From CAIVAT01 sp964455285 (GTDB taxonomy: Bacteria; Bacteroidota; Bacteroidia; Bacteroidales; FEN-979), in assembly GCA_964455285.1 (NCBI GenBank), contig CAYVVG010000020.1:1-55946 (forward strand): a stretch of 55,946 bases of DNA. The letters are read 5' to 3'. The stretch's first letter is position 1. Each line of letters opens with the position of its first letter. Under the pieces are notes generated by a model. It was not told the origin of the DNA, searched no databases, and was given only the letters and a program-made list of their open reading frames with translations. The position numbers and the translations under genes are program-made. Positions 9,501 to 16,123 of the stretch are shown one piece after another.

Positions 9501-9832
9501 CCGAAGGCGGTGACCACATATTCATCGAGGTTGAGGGCCGAGACCCAGAGCTGCACGTCGATATTATGTTTCGATCCCACCGCAATTTCGCGCGACTCGT
9601 AGCCGATGTAACTGAATTTCAGGGTGTCGGTCGACAACACATTGGGAAGCTTATAATTCCCGTCGATATCGGTGGTGGTGCCCCGCAAGGTTCCCTTGAT
9701 GAGTACCGTCACGCCGGGGATCCCCTCTTTCTCTTCGTCGGAAGTGACGTGCCCCGTTACGGTGATCCCCTGGCCGAAGCCCGGCACGGAGAGTAGTAAC
9801 CACATAAGGATCAGGTAGTATTGCTTTCGCAT
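6512..9832 (-). CDS. SusC/RagA-family TonB-linked outer membrane transporter
   Basis: 1106 aa. Signal peptide (MRKQYYLILMWLLLSVPGFGQ), N-terminal carboxypeptidase-regulatory-like domain (about 22-105: VTGHVTSDEEKEGIPGVTV, TTDIDGNYKL), TonB plug (about 115-240: NILNGMIGRSAGVQI, STRITIRGNNTL, VLKGGAASALYGSRGANG) and a 22-strand-type beta barrel ending in SLTFGVTAAF, the expected aromatic terminus. It imports oligosaccharides bound by the adjacent SusD. It is the first gene of the minus-strand locus, with a -7 element 32 bp ahead of ATG. No regulator of the HTCS, AraC or anti-sigma type lies next to it in this window. Confidence 0.95.
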   Translation of the reverse strand: MRKQYYLILMWLLLSVPGFGQGITVTGHVTSDEEKEGIPGVTVLIKGTLRGTTTDIDGNYKLPNVLSTDTLKFSYIGYESREIAVGSKHNIDVQLWVSALNLDEYVVTAFGVKRQQREIGYSTQRIEAQSIVTSNPPNILNGMIGRSAGVQIAQGDGLEGGSTRITIRGNNTLNGKNQPLIVVDNVPLENIPGQENIGRGIDWGNPISDLNPLDIESYDVLKGGAASALYGSRGANGVILITTKRGKKQEGLGVTYSYSYKWTHASRFRTMQNTYGAGGPISFTPPTFPMDGDTMLYPGIYGTDNLVINQQGETRSTTEEFGYYGSAVSWGPKMNGEMVRWWDGKMRAYSPQPDNYRSVFRDGATQTHNISASGGNDKGNLRISITRQDNDAILSNSSYNRTTINLGAGLKISSKVFADLTLTYVNFNRLNSPMLGESQESFSKGFLYSWPRSYRGIDRENYALPDGSQNPQEGYPFLYINKNLWWNYYNNNTRLKRDKYIGALSLTYDVTSWLNITGRAGRDFNLDQYITKNKPIDALGINSGYYANSLNRTYSDIFEGLITASKDGFLHDKLNVKLSAGANRWDYYLYEIRGHSGTWYFPNRYTFDNYTSPNYYTNPQGEVIVKIPGDLPPAISPGETLMRERTNSVFSFLNLAWDKYLFLELTGRNDWSSTLPVTSNSYFYPSVSMSFIPTEAFAIQEKVKWLNFLKLRAGYSNSATDTDPYMLDFNYASGTFGGQQTASFPSVIPPYQLLPQRVNTWEAGLNVGLFDSRIDLDVTYYSKYCYSQILSNLPIPVSSGASGITINEGVLTNRGIEIVLNTVPVKMKDFLIKSSINFARNRNVVKSLGNYADIYPLADIWGLNGPAMALREGDEYGTIYGYDYVYNKDGKRIVNDEGTKYLITDTRVPIGNASPDFTAGWNTEFIYKNLRLAMLIDTKWGGDIYCGSYVISLQTGQSPETLLEREGGGLPYTDPAGNTSNIGVILEGVHEDGTPNTSVVHYYYKYLPNAGGWGKLLSTPGILENTWVKMREISLSYNLPKKVLSRLKIFRDLTVTVTGRDLFYIYTTLPDNINPEGIMGSGNAQGFEWASLPGTMSLTFGVTAAF

Positions 9833-9863
9833 AGGCAGGTTTTTCGGCGGGATACGACGGATC

Positions 9864-9871
9864 CAAAGATA
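9864..9871 (-). promoter_or_regulatory. Bacteroidota -7 promoter element upstream of susC
   Basis: Minus-strand TATCTTTG matches the TANNTTTG consensus. It would place the transcript start about 25 nt before the ATG at 9832. No good -33 TTTG is present at the usual spacing. Confidence 0.5.
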
Positions 9872-9935
9872 GTGAAATTGAAAAAGGTGTCCCGACCTCG
9901 AACAGATGTTTACCCGAAAATTTATTCCTGCGGAT

Positions 9936-10087
9936 CACCCCCCGGCGCTCGGCAGGGCTTCTGTACCCACCCCCCCGGTCCTCGGCAGGGCTTCTGTACC
10001 CACCCCCCGGCCCCCTCCCTACAAGTAGGGATGGGGAGCCCCCCCCTCCCTGGTTTCAGGGAGGGGGGCAGGGGGGGTGGGTAGATC
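9936..10087. repeat. GC-rich hairpin repeat, left copy flanking the DUF559 gene
   Basis: Contains two tandem units of about 32 bp (CTCGGCAGGGCTTCTGTACC core) and then a long imperfect inverted repeat: TACCCACCCCCCGG ... CCCTCCCTGGTTTCAGGGAGGG ... GGGGTGGGTA. Positions 9981-10087 match 10571-10677 in the same orientation almost base for base. It stops one base before the DUF559 stop codon. Confidence 0.9.
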
Positions 10088-10088
10088 A

Positions 10089-10454
10089 TTACCGCAACAG
10101 CTCCGTCCTTATCCTTTGAAGCACTGACTCGATGTCTGCCATCTCTGAATTTTTAATCCGCAGAATACTTATGTTATTTCTTTTCAGTATTTCTTCTCTC
10201 CAGTGGTCGTATTCCAGGGTCCCTGAATGAATTTCTCCATCTACCTCAATGATCAACCGCTTTTCATAACAATAAAAATCGGGAATAAAAAAGTTCAGAT
10301 CATTGCCTCTCCGGTCATAAATAATGGGATGTTGACGCAGAAATTTATATCCTTCCAACCGACGGTTCCGGATTCTTTCCCAGAGCAGCTGTTCTGCCAA
10401 AGTCTGATTCTTTCTTAGTCTCCCGGTGATTTCTTTGATTTCGGAATAGTTCAT
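10089..10454 (-). CDS. DUF559 protein, Vsr-like PD-(D/E)XK nuclease fold
   Basis: 121 aa, cytoplasmic, full length for the family. Residues LRKNQTLAEQLLWERIRNRR (about 14-32) are the usual helical start, and IPDFYCYEKRLIIEVDGEIH carries the putative active-site positions Asp59, Glu70 and Asp72. DUF559 is related to very-short-patch repair endonucleases, but no substrate is established for these stand-alone forms. The gene is bracketed by two copies of a GC-rich repeat in direct orientation, and its leader is shared with the GxxExxY gene at 52822. It is oriented against the downstream sugar-salvage genes and is probably an independent cassette. Confidence 0.88.
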   Translation of the reverse strand: MNYSEIKEITGRLRKNQTLAEQLLWERIRNRRLEGYKFLRQHPIIYDRRGNDLNFFIPDFYCYEKRLIIEVDGEIHSGTLEYDHWREEILKRNNISILRIKNSEMADIESVLQRIRTELLR

Positions 10455-10463
10455 GTTTTTTGA

Positions 10464-10502
10464 TGTTTTATCCTGGAAAAGAACAAAGGTGATAGCCTTG
10501 TT
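10464..10502 (-). promoter_or_regulatory. Leader shared with the GxxExxY gene
   Basis: On the minus strand AACAAGGCTATCAC (10489-10502) is followed by a T-rich tract and AGGATAAAACA (10464-10474), about 9 nt before the ATG. The block at 52771-52784 ahead of the GxxExxY gene differs in one base of 14, and AGGATTAAGCA follows at a similar distance. It may be a promoter/translation leader or a cassette end. Confidence 0.6.
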
Positions 10503-10520
10503 GAAAAGTTTATTGAAATC

Positions 10521-10731
10521 TTACCCACCCCCCCGGTCCTCGGCAGGGCTTCTGTACCCACCCCCCGGCGCTCGGCAGGGCTTCTGTACCCACCCCCCGG
10601 CCCCCTCCCTACAAGTAGGGATGGGGAGTCCCCCCCCTCCCTGGTTTCAGGGAGGGGGGCAGGGGGGTGGGTAGATCCTGCACCATTCAAGATGGGCAGG
10701 GGGGTGGGTAGATCCTGCACCATTCAAGATG
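10521..10731. repeat. GC-rich hairpin repeat, right copy, with 37-bp tandem duplication
   Basis: Direct-orientation copy of the element at 9936-10087, with the two 32-bp units in swapped order (GTCCTCGG then GCGCTCGG). At its right end a 37-bp segment (10658-10694) is repeated exactly at 10695-10731, beginning GGCAGGGGGGTGGGTAGATC. This fills most of the 414-bp gap between the DUF559 start and the next gene. Confidence 0.9.
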
Positions 10732-10787
10732 AGCCGGAGGGCGGTTTCGGGGCAGGGAGGGAAGAGGGAAGGGTGAAGAAGGGGTGA

Positions 10788-10818
10788 GTGAAGAGTGAAG
10801 GGTGAAGAGTGAAGAGTG
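10788..10818. repeat. Heptanucleotide tandem repeat, GTGAAGA type
   Basis: About 4.4 units of 7 bp (GTGAAGA, GTGAAGG, GTGAAGA x2, GTG) 50 bp upstream of the mutarotase/kinase fusion gene. Confidence 0.85.
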
Positions 10819-10868
10819 CCACGAAAAAGGGATTTGATTAACTTGCAGCCACAATTTTCCACGACCCG

Positions 10869-12611
10869 ATGAACCATCCCCAGCAGACCTTTGCCAGCAT
10901 CATCCGGCTGAAACCCGAATACCGCGAACGCTACATCGCCCTTCATAAAAACACCTTCCCCGGGGTGCTGCAACAGATCGCCCGGTCGGGGATCCGCGAC
11001 TACACCATCTTCCTCGAAGGCGACCTCCTGTTCAGCCACCTGGTATACGAGGGAGCCGGTTACGCCGCCGATATGCAGGCGATGGCGGCCGACGAAACCA
11101 CCCGCCAGTGGTGGCTCCTCACCGACCCGATGCAGGAACCTGTCGAAGGACGAAAGGAGGGCGAATGGTGGTCCGGGCTGGAACCGGTGGTCAGCCGCGA
11201 TACGGCAGGGGGAGCACCCACCGACCGACGCCGGTTCGCCTTTCTCGCCACCGCTTCCGGGGACGATGCCTGGAGGAACTCCCTCGACAACACGATCGAC
11301 ACTTCCGACATCCCGCTGATCCTGAAGATTTTCAAAGGGTTTGGCGGGTATTTCCTGTATATCGAGATGGAAGAGAAATATCTTCCGGCCCTCGAACCGC
11401 TGACGAAAATGGCCCGCCCCATGGAGGAGGTCTTTCATACCGGCAGCGCCGTTGCCCCCCGCCGGCCGAAGAAGGTTTTCGTGTCGGGCTGCTTCGACAT
11501 GCTCCACAGCGGCCATGTGGCTTTCCTGCAGGAGGCGGCCGGCTACGGCAACGTTTACGTGTGCATCGGCTCCGACGACACCATCGCGCAGCTCAAGGGG
11601 CGCTACCCGGTGTACCCCCAGGCCGAGCGCAAGTACCTGCTCGACGCCCTCGGGTTCGTGCACGAATGCCGCATCAACAAAGGATCGGGGATCCTCGACT
11701 TCCTGGAAGAGCTTCGGGAGATCAGCCCCGACATCTTCATTGTGAACGAGGAAGGGCATACGCCTGCCAAGGAGGCGCTGTGCCGCGAATCGGGCATCGA
11801 ATACAAGGTGCTGAAACGGATCCCGCACCAGGGACTGCCGGCCCGTTCGACCACCCTGCTGCGCACCGAGTGCACCATCCCCTTCCGCATCGACCTGGCC
11901 GGCGGATGGCTCGACCAGCCCTACGTGTCGAAGCACCATCCAGGGCCCGTGCTGACGGTCAGCATCGAGCCCACCGTCGAGTTCAACGACCGCAGCGGAA
12001 TGGCCTCCAGCACGCGCCGCAAAGCCATCGAACTGTGGCACCAGGAGATCCCGCACGGTGATCCCGAGCACCTGGCAAAGATCCTCTTCAGCTTTGAGAA
12101 CCCGCCCGGCACCGGCATCATCGCCGGGTCGCAGGATTCGCTGGGGATCGTCCTGCCCGGGCTGAATTGCCTCTGCTACGAACCCGGATCGTACTGGCCT
12201 TCGCGCATAGACAGGGTGCACGACGAAGAGATCCTCTGCTGGATCGAGGAACACCTCTGCCTCGTCACCCTGGGGCCGCGGGTGAAGCAGTACGACGTGC
12301 TGGCCGGCACCGACATCACGCCCGTCAAAGCAAAGGCGCTGGCCGATGCGGCCAACGACTGCTGGAAAGCGATCCTGGCCAGGGACCTTTCGGCGTTCGG
12401 CGACGCCTTCCGCCGCTCGTTCGAAGCCCAGGTGGCGATGTTCCCGAACATGGCGGGCGAAGAGATCTTCGAAGTGATCGCCCGTTACCGCGACAACGCC
12501 GCCGGGTGGAAACTCTCCGGCGCCGGGGGCGGGGGCTACCTGATCCTGGTGACCGCACAACCGCCCGAGGGCACCGTCCGCATCCGCATCCGCAGGAAAA
12601 GCAACATTTAA
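10869..12611 (+). CDS. Mutarotase / nucleotidyltransferase / GHMP kinase fusion, deoxysugar salvage
   Basis: 580 aa, cytoplasmic. Residues 1-112 resemble the L-rhamnose/L-fucose mutarotase family (SIIRLKPEYRERYIALHKN ... TRQWWLLTDPMQ). Residues about 115-198 could be a degenerate second copy of that fold. Residues about 200-320 are a cytidylyltransferase-like domain (KKVFVSGCFDMLHSGH with the HxGH motif). Residues about 333-580 are a compact GHMP kinase with PFRIDLAGGWLDQP, SGMASSTRR and LSGAGGGGYLI. Together they could interconvert anomers, phosphorylate C1 and activate the sugar. The next gene, 9 bp downstream, is a FucP-like permease, so L-fucose is the best guess. The layout differs from Bacteroides Fkp, and no exact activity is shown. 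Confidence 0.75.
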   Translation: MNHPQQTFASIIRLKPEYRERYIALHKNTFPGVLQQIARSGIRDYTIFLEGDLLFSHLVYEGAGYAADMQAMAADETTRQWWLLTDPMQEPVEGRKEGEWWSGLEPVVSRDTAGGAPTDRRRFAFLATASGDDAWRNSLDNTIDTSDIPLILKIFKGFGGYFLYIEMEEKYLPALEPLTKMARPMEEVFHTGSAVAPRRPKKVFVSGCFDMLHSGHVAFLQEAAGYGNVYVCIGSDDTIAQLKGRYPVYPQAERKYLLDALGFVHECRINKGSGILDFLEELREISPDIFIVNEEGHTPAKEALCRESGIEYKVLKRIPHQGLPARSTTLLRTECTIPFRIDLAGGWLDQPYVSKHHPGPVLTVSIEPTVEFNDRSGMASSTRRKAIELWHQEIPHGDPEHLAKILFSFENPPGTGIIAGSQDSLGIVLPGLNCLCYEPGSYWPSRIDRVHDEEILCWIEEHLCLVTLGPRVKQYDVLAGTDITPVKAKALADAANDCWKAILARDLSAFGDAFRRSFEAQVAMFPNMAGEEIFEVIARYRDNAAGWKLSGAGGGGYLILVTAQPPEGTVRIRIRRKSNI

Positions 12612-12620
12612 CCGCACGCC

Positions 12621-13850
12621 ATGACCCACGCCACCCTCACCACCCGCGAATTCCGCCGCGCCTTCCTGCTCGTCACCTCCCTCTTCTTTCTCTGGGGACT
12701 GGCGCACGGGCTGGTCGACACGCTCAACAAGCATTTCCAACTGATCCTGCAGATGACCAAGGCGCAGTCGGGGCTGATCCAGTTCGCCCTGTACGGCGCC
12801 TATTTCGGCATGGCCCTCCCGGCGGGCTTCTTCATGCGGAAATTCGGCTACAAGAAAGGGATCCTGCTGGGGCTCGGACTTTTCGCCGCCGGAGCTTTCC
12901 TCATCGCCGGCACCACCGTCTTCTCCTCCTTCTGGGTCTTCCTGCCATGCCTCTTCCTGTTGGGGTGCGGGCTCGCCACGCTGGAGACAGCCGCCAATCC
13001 TTACACCATCCGGCTGGGACCCGCAGAGACCTCCGAACGGCGCATCAATTTCGCGCAGTCGTTCAACGGGCTGGCTTGGGTGGTGGGACCGGTCATCGGG
13101 CTGGCGATCTACGGCAACCAGGGGGTGAAGCCCGACGAGAAGCTGCAGTCGCTCATCCTCCCATACACCCTCATCGGACTTGCCGTGATGCTGGTGTTCT
13201 ACCTGATCCTCCGCACGCCGCTGCCCGGGATCCGGGAGGAGGCTTCAGCCGCAGGGAGTGAAGAGATGGGGAAGGAAGGGGCATCCCGCATGCCGCTGTT
13301 CCGCCGCCGCCACTTCGTGCTGGGGGTGCTGGCGCAGCTGGCCTATGTGGCGGCGCAGACGGGGGTGTTCAGCTACCTCATCAATTTCGTGACCGACGAG
13401 GGGCAGACACCCCGGTTCGACGTGAAATACGGCCCGTGGTTCCTCTCGATCGGCTTTGCCCTGTTCATGGGCGGGCGGATGGGCAGCAGCTACCTGATGG
13501 CGGTGGTGAAGCCGGCGAAACTGCTGGCGTTGTACGCCCTGCTCTGTTCGGCGGCGCTGCTGGTGATCTCGGCCAACCTCGGCTGGGCTTCGCTCATCGC
13601 ACTGTTCGCCGTATTCTTCTTCATGTCGGTGATGTTCCCGACCATCTTTGCGCTGGGCATCCGCGACCTCGGTCCCGACACCCAGCGGGGCTCATCGTTC
13701 ATGGTGATGTCGATCGTGGGGGGGGCGCTCTTCCCGATGTTCATGGGTTGGATCGCCGACCGCTGGGGCATGGCCGCCGGTTTCCTCGCGCCGCTGCCGT
13801 TGTTCCTTTACATTTCCTGGTACGCGATGGCGGGGAGCAGGGCGAGATAA
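12621..13850 (+). CDS. fucP: FucP-like sugar:proton symporter (MFS)
   Basis: 409 aa inner-membrane protein with about 12 hydrophobic segments. Features of the fucose/glucose-galactose permease branch of the MFS are visible: FFLWGLAHGLVDTLNKHFQ in helix 1, GAYFGMALPAGFFMRKFGYKKG, and FLLGCGLATLETAANPYT. It takes up L-fucose or a related sugar with protons. It follows the fusion kinase gene after 9 bp and is almost certainly cotranscribed with it. Together with the two GH29 enzymes and the PNGase-like protein in this window it suggests growth on fucosylated glycans. Exact substrate specificity is inferred. Confidence 0.85.
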   Translation: MTHATLTTREFRRAFLLVTSLFFLWGLAHGLVDTLNKHFQLILQMTKAQSGLIQFALYGAYFGMALPAGFFMRKFGYKKGILLGLGLFAAGAFLIAGTTVFSSFWVFLPCLFLLGCGLATLETAANPYTIRLGPAETSERRINFAQSFNGLAWVVGPVIGLAIYGNQGVKPDEKLQSLILPYTLIGLAVMLVFYLILRTPLPGIREEASAAGSEEMGKEGASRMPLFRRRHFVLGVLAQLAYVAAQTGVFSYLINFVTDEGQTPRFDVKYGPWFLSIGFALFMGGRMGSSYLMAVVKPAKLLALYALLCSAALLVISANLGWASLIALFAVFFFMSVMFPTIFALGIRDLGPDTQRGSSFMVMSIVGGALFPMFMGWIADRWGMAAGFLAPLPLFLYISWYAMAGSRAR

Positions 13851-13866
13851 CGGGAGGCCGCCGGAA

Positions 13867-15255
13867 TTAATTCTTCCAAACCAGTTTTCGGTAGACTTTT
13901 TTCATCAGAAAGTACAGATTATCAGAAATCTTAGCCGGCAGGATCTGTTGCATCCTGCTCGCCATATCTTTTCCAAAATCGTACAATCTGCTTTTATCGT
14001 TCGAATCGGAATAAAATCCCTCTTTTTTTACCAGGTCAATAGCTTTTAACCTGTCGGAATACGGGAATTCAGGTGTTTCAAATACGATCCTTGGTTTAAT
14101 TGTGTGATATTCATGTATTTTCTTGCTGTAGAGCCTGCCTTGATCCAAAACATAATCCCACTGTGCTGTAGTTTTAAATGGCAGAACAGAATAAAACATG
14201 ATAAAATCCAACTCCGATTTTTTGGCAAACTCTATGGATTCTTTCACGGTTTTCAATGTGTCGCCGGGGCTGCCAATGACAAATTGACCGAGAACCTCAA
14301 TTCCTGCATCCTTAAAGATCCGTATACCCTTCTGAACACTTTCGATAGTGTTCATTTTTTTCATGGTCTCAAGAAGTGAGTTGTTCGCTGATTCTATTCC
14401 GATGCCCACATTATAACATCCGGATTCTTTCATCAGTTGTGCAATCTCTTTGGTGATGATCTCCACCCGAACCGGTGTGGTCCAAAGAAATTTCAGTTTT
14501 TTATCAAGGATTATTTTGCAGAAATTTTCAACCCTTTTTAAATCGACATTGAAGCTGTTATCATTGAAAAAGAAAGTTTTCTTTTTATAATTTTTTATTA
14601 AGAATTCGATCTCTTCAATCACTTTGACCGGGTTTCTTTTTCGCCATTTTCCCAGCCAGATAGAAGAGGAGTTGCAAAATACACACTTGAAAGGACACCC
14701 CCGGCTGGTGACAATTCTGTGCATGGGGTATCTCTCCATCCTGAACAGATCGTATGCAGGAAAAGGTATTGTATCCAGGTCCTCTATTTGTTCCCTGGGT
14801 GGATTGGTGATGACAGTGCCATTTTCCCGGTACATTAACCCATTTATCTGCTTGATGATCCTGTTCCCCTTTACATGATCCAGCACTTCTGAAAATGTAA
14901 TCTCTCCTTCTCCATATACCGCATAATCGACAGGTGTTTCTTCAAAGATTTCCTCCATAATGGTGGTAACATATGGCCCGCCAAAACAAAGGGGGGTGCC
15001 GGGTTTGCCGGAGCGAAGAAAATCAAAGACCTGAATCACCTCGCGATACGTTGGCGACAACACGGTAATGCCAATCAAATCATAGTCATGCATAAAAAAT
15101 CTCCGGGTCTCCTTTTTCGTTGCAACCCGGGTATCCAGCAAAGAAAATACCACGTCGGGATGATTCAATCTGGCATAAGATGCAAGATATCCCAATCCGA
15201 CATGGATGGTTTTATCTTTTCGGTCTTTATTGGGGAAAATCAAGCCTACTCTCAC
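13867..15255 (-). CDS. B12-binding-type radical SAM protein
   Basis: 462 aa. Residues 1-140 form an N-terminal Rossmann-like cobalamin-binding domain (VGLIFPNKDRKDKTIHVGLG, IGITVLSPTYREV, YGEGEITF). A DxHxxG cobalamin-ligand motif is not seen. The radical SAM core has the iron-sulfur motif CPFKCVFC (Cys187, Cys191, Cys194), then FFFNDNSFNVD and GIGIESANNSLLETMKKMN, typical of the BchE/hopanoid-like clade. The substrate is unknown; members act in lipid, pigment and peptide modification. The gene converges on fucP with 16 bp between stops. Its DNA is noticeably AT-richer than both neighbours, which suggests acquisition by transfer. Confidence 0.88.
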   Translation of the reverse strand: MRVGLIFPNKDRKDKTIHVGLGYLASYARLNHPDVVFSLLDTRVATKKETRRFFMHDYDLIGITVLSPTYREVIQVFDFLRSGKPGTPLCFGGPYVTTIMEEIFEETPVDYAVYGEGEITFSEVLDHVKGNRIIKQINGLMYRENGTVITNPPREQIEDLDTIPFPAYDLFRMERYPMHRIVTSRGCPFKCVFCNSSSIWLGKWRKRNPVKVIEEIEFLIKNYKKKTFFFNDNSFNVDLKRVENFCKIILDKKLKFLWTTPVRVEIITKEIAQLMKESGCYNVGIGIESANNSLLETMKKMNTIESVQKGIRIFKDAGIEVLGQFVIGSPGDTLKTVKESIEFAKKSELDFIMFYSVLPFKTTAQWDYVLDQGRLYSKKIHEYHTIKPRIVFETPEFPYSDRLKAIDLVKKEGFYSDSNDKSRLYDFGKDMASRMQQILPAKISDNLYFLMKKVYRKLVWKN

Positions 15256-15360
15256 GGTGTGTTTCTCTTTTGGCTGTCATCGGCCCTCCGTCCGACAATG
15301 TGCGTGACGGCCCCATTGCAGGTCGCATCCCTGTAGCATGGATGGATCCTGATCTCCCCT

Positions 15361-15368
15361 CAAATTTA
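15361..15368 (-). promoter_or_regulatory. -7 element for the radical SAM gene
   Basis: Minus-strand TAAATTTG fits TANNTTTG and lies 106 bp before the ATG at 15255. It sits in the divergent region shared with the TetR gene. Confidence 0.4.
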
Positions 15369-15415
15369 ATCAAACCAAAGCAATTGCCGCTTATTCCGAA
15401 AAAAATTTCACCCTC

Positions 15416-15449
15416 TTTGTCAAACCGAAGAAAAAAGAGTGTAATTTTG
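15416..15449 (+). promoter_or_regulatory. Promoter of the TetR/efflux operon
   Basis: TTTG (15416-15419) and TAATTTTG (15442-15449) are separated by 22 bp, close to the Bacteroidota -33/-7 layout. The expected transcript start is about 15456, immediately before the putative operator and 38 nt before the TetR ATG. Confidence 0.5.
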
Positions 15450-15456
15450 ACCACCT

Positions 15457-15491
15457 GGTTAAACTAATTGATTAATCCATTCGGTTAAACT
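15457..15491 (+). promoter_or_regulatory. Possible TetR operator
   Basis: GGTTAAACT occurs twice in direct orientation (15457-15465 and 15483-15491), 26 bp apart, and TTAAACTAATTGATTAA (15459-15475) is an imperfect dyad. The position between promoter and start codon suits autorepression by the gene that follows. Confidence 0.35.
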
Positions 15492-15493
15492 TA

Positions 15494-16123
15494 ATGGTCA
15501 ATTCAACAGGCTCATCGACGGAAGAGAAGATCCTGGAAGCCGCCAAAAGGGTGTTCCATGTAAAGGGGTACGACGGGGCCCGGATGCAGGAGATCGCCGA
15601 CCTTGCCGGGGTGAACAAGGCCCTGCTCCACTATTATTACCGCAACAAGGAATCGCTGTTCCAGTCTGTTTTTGAAGACGCTTTCTCCCGACTGCTGACG
15701 CGCATGAAGGACATCTTCTTCTCCGACCGGCCGCTGACCGGCAAGATCGAAGAGTTCGTGCAGTATTATATCGACTTCATCTCCCACAACAGTTACCTCC
15801 CGCTGTTTGTCCTGAACAGCATGTACGAGTGCCCGGAAAAATTCCGCGCCCTTCTCGAAAAGAACAAACTGTTCCCGCAGGAGATCCTGGATACGGTCCG
15901 ACAACAGGTGAAGAAGGAGATGGACCTCGACATCGACCCTTTTCATATCTATATCAACATTCTTTCGCTGAGCGTGTTTCCCGTGATCGCCAAACCGATG
16001 ATCCAGACCATTTTCGGGTTCACCGAACAGGATCTCGAACAGTTCTATGCTTCGCGTCGGAGCACGGTTCCCGTCTTTATCATTAATGCATTGAAAGGCT
16101 ATGAAATCCAAAAAGGCAAATAG
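15494..16123 (+). CDS. TetR-family transcriptional regulator
   Basis: 209 aa. The N-terminal helix-turn-helix is typical: EEKILEAAKRVFHVKGYDGA, MQEIADLAGVNKALLHYYYR, NKESLFQSVFEDAF (residues about 8-55). The C-terminal helical ligand-binding part (55-209) is not assignable to a ligand. It is the first gene of a drug-exporter-like operon and overlaps the TolC gene by 23 bp, so it probably senses and represses the exporter, much as CecR (YbiH) does for ybhGFSR. Repeats in its leader could be its operator. Confidence 0.92.
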   Translation: MVNSTGSSTEEKILEAAKRVFHVKGYDGARMQEIADLAGVNKALLHYYYRNKESLFQSVFEDAFSRLLTRMKDIFFSDRPLTGKIEEFVQYYIDFISHNSYLPLFVLNSMYECPEKFRALLEKNKLFPQEILDTVRQQVKKEMDLDIDPFHIYINILSLSVFPVIAKPMIQTIFGFTEQDLEQFYASRRSTVPVFIINALKGYEIQKGK

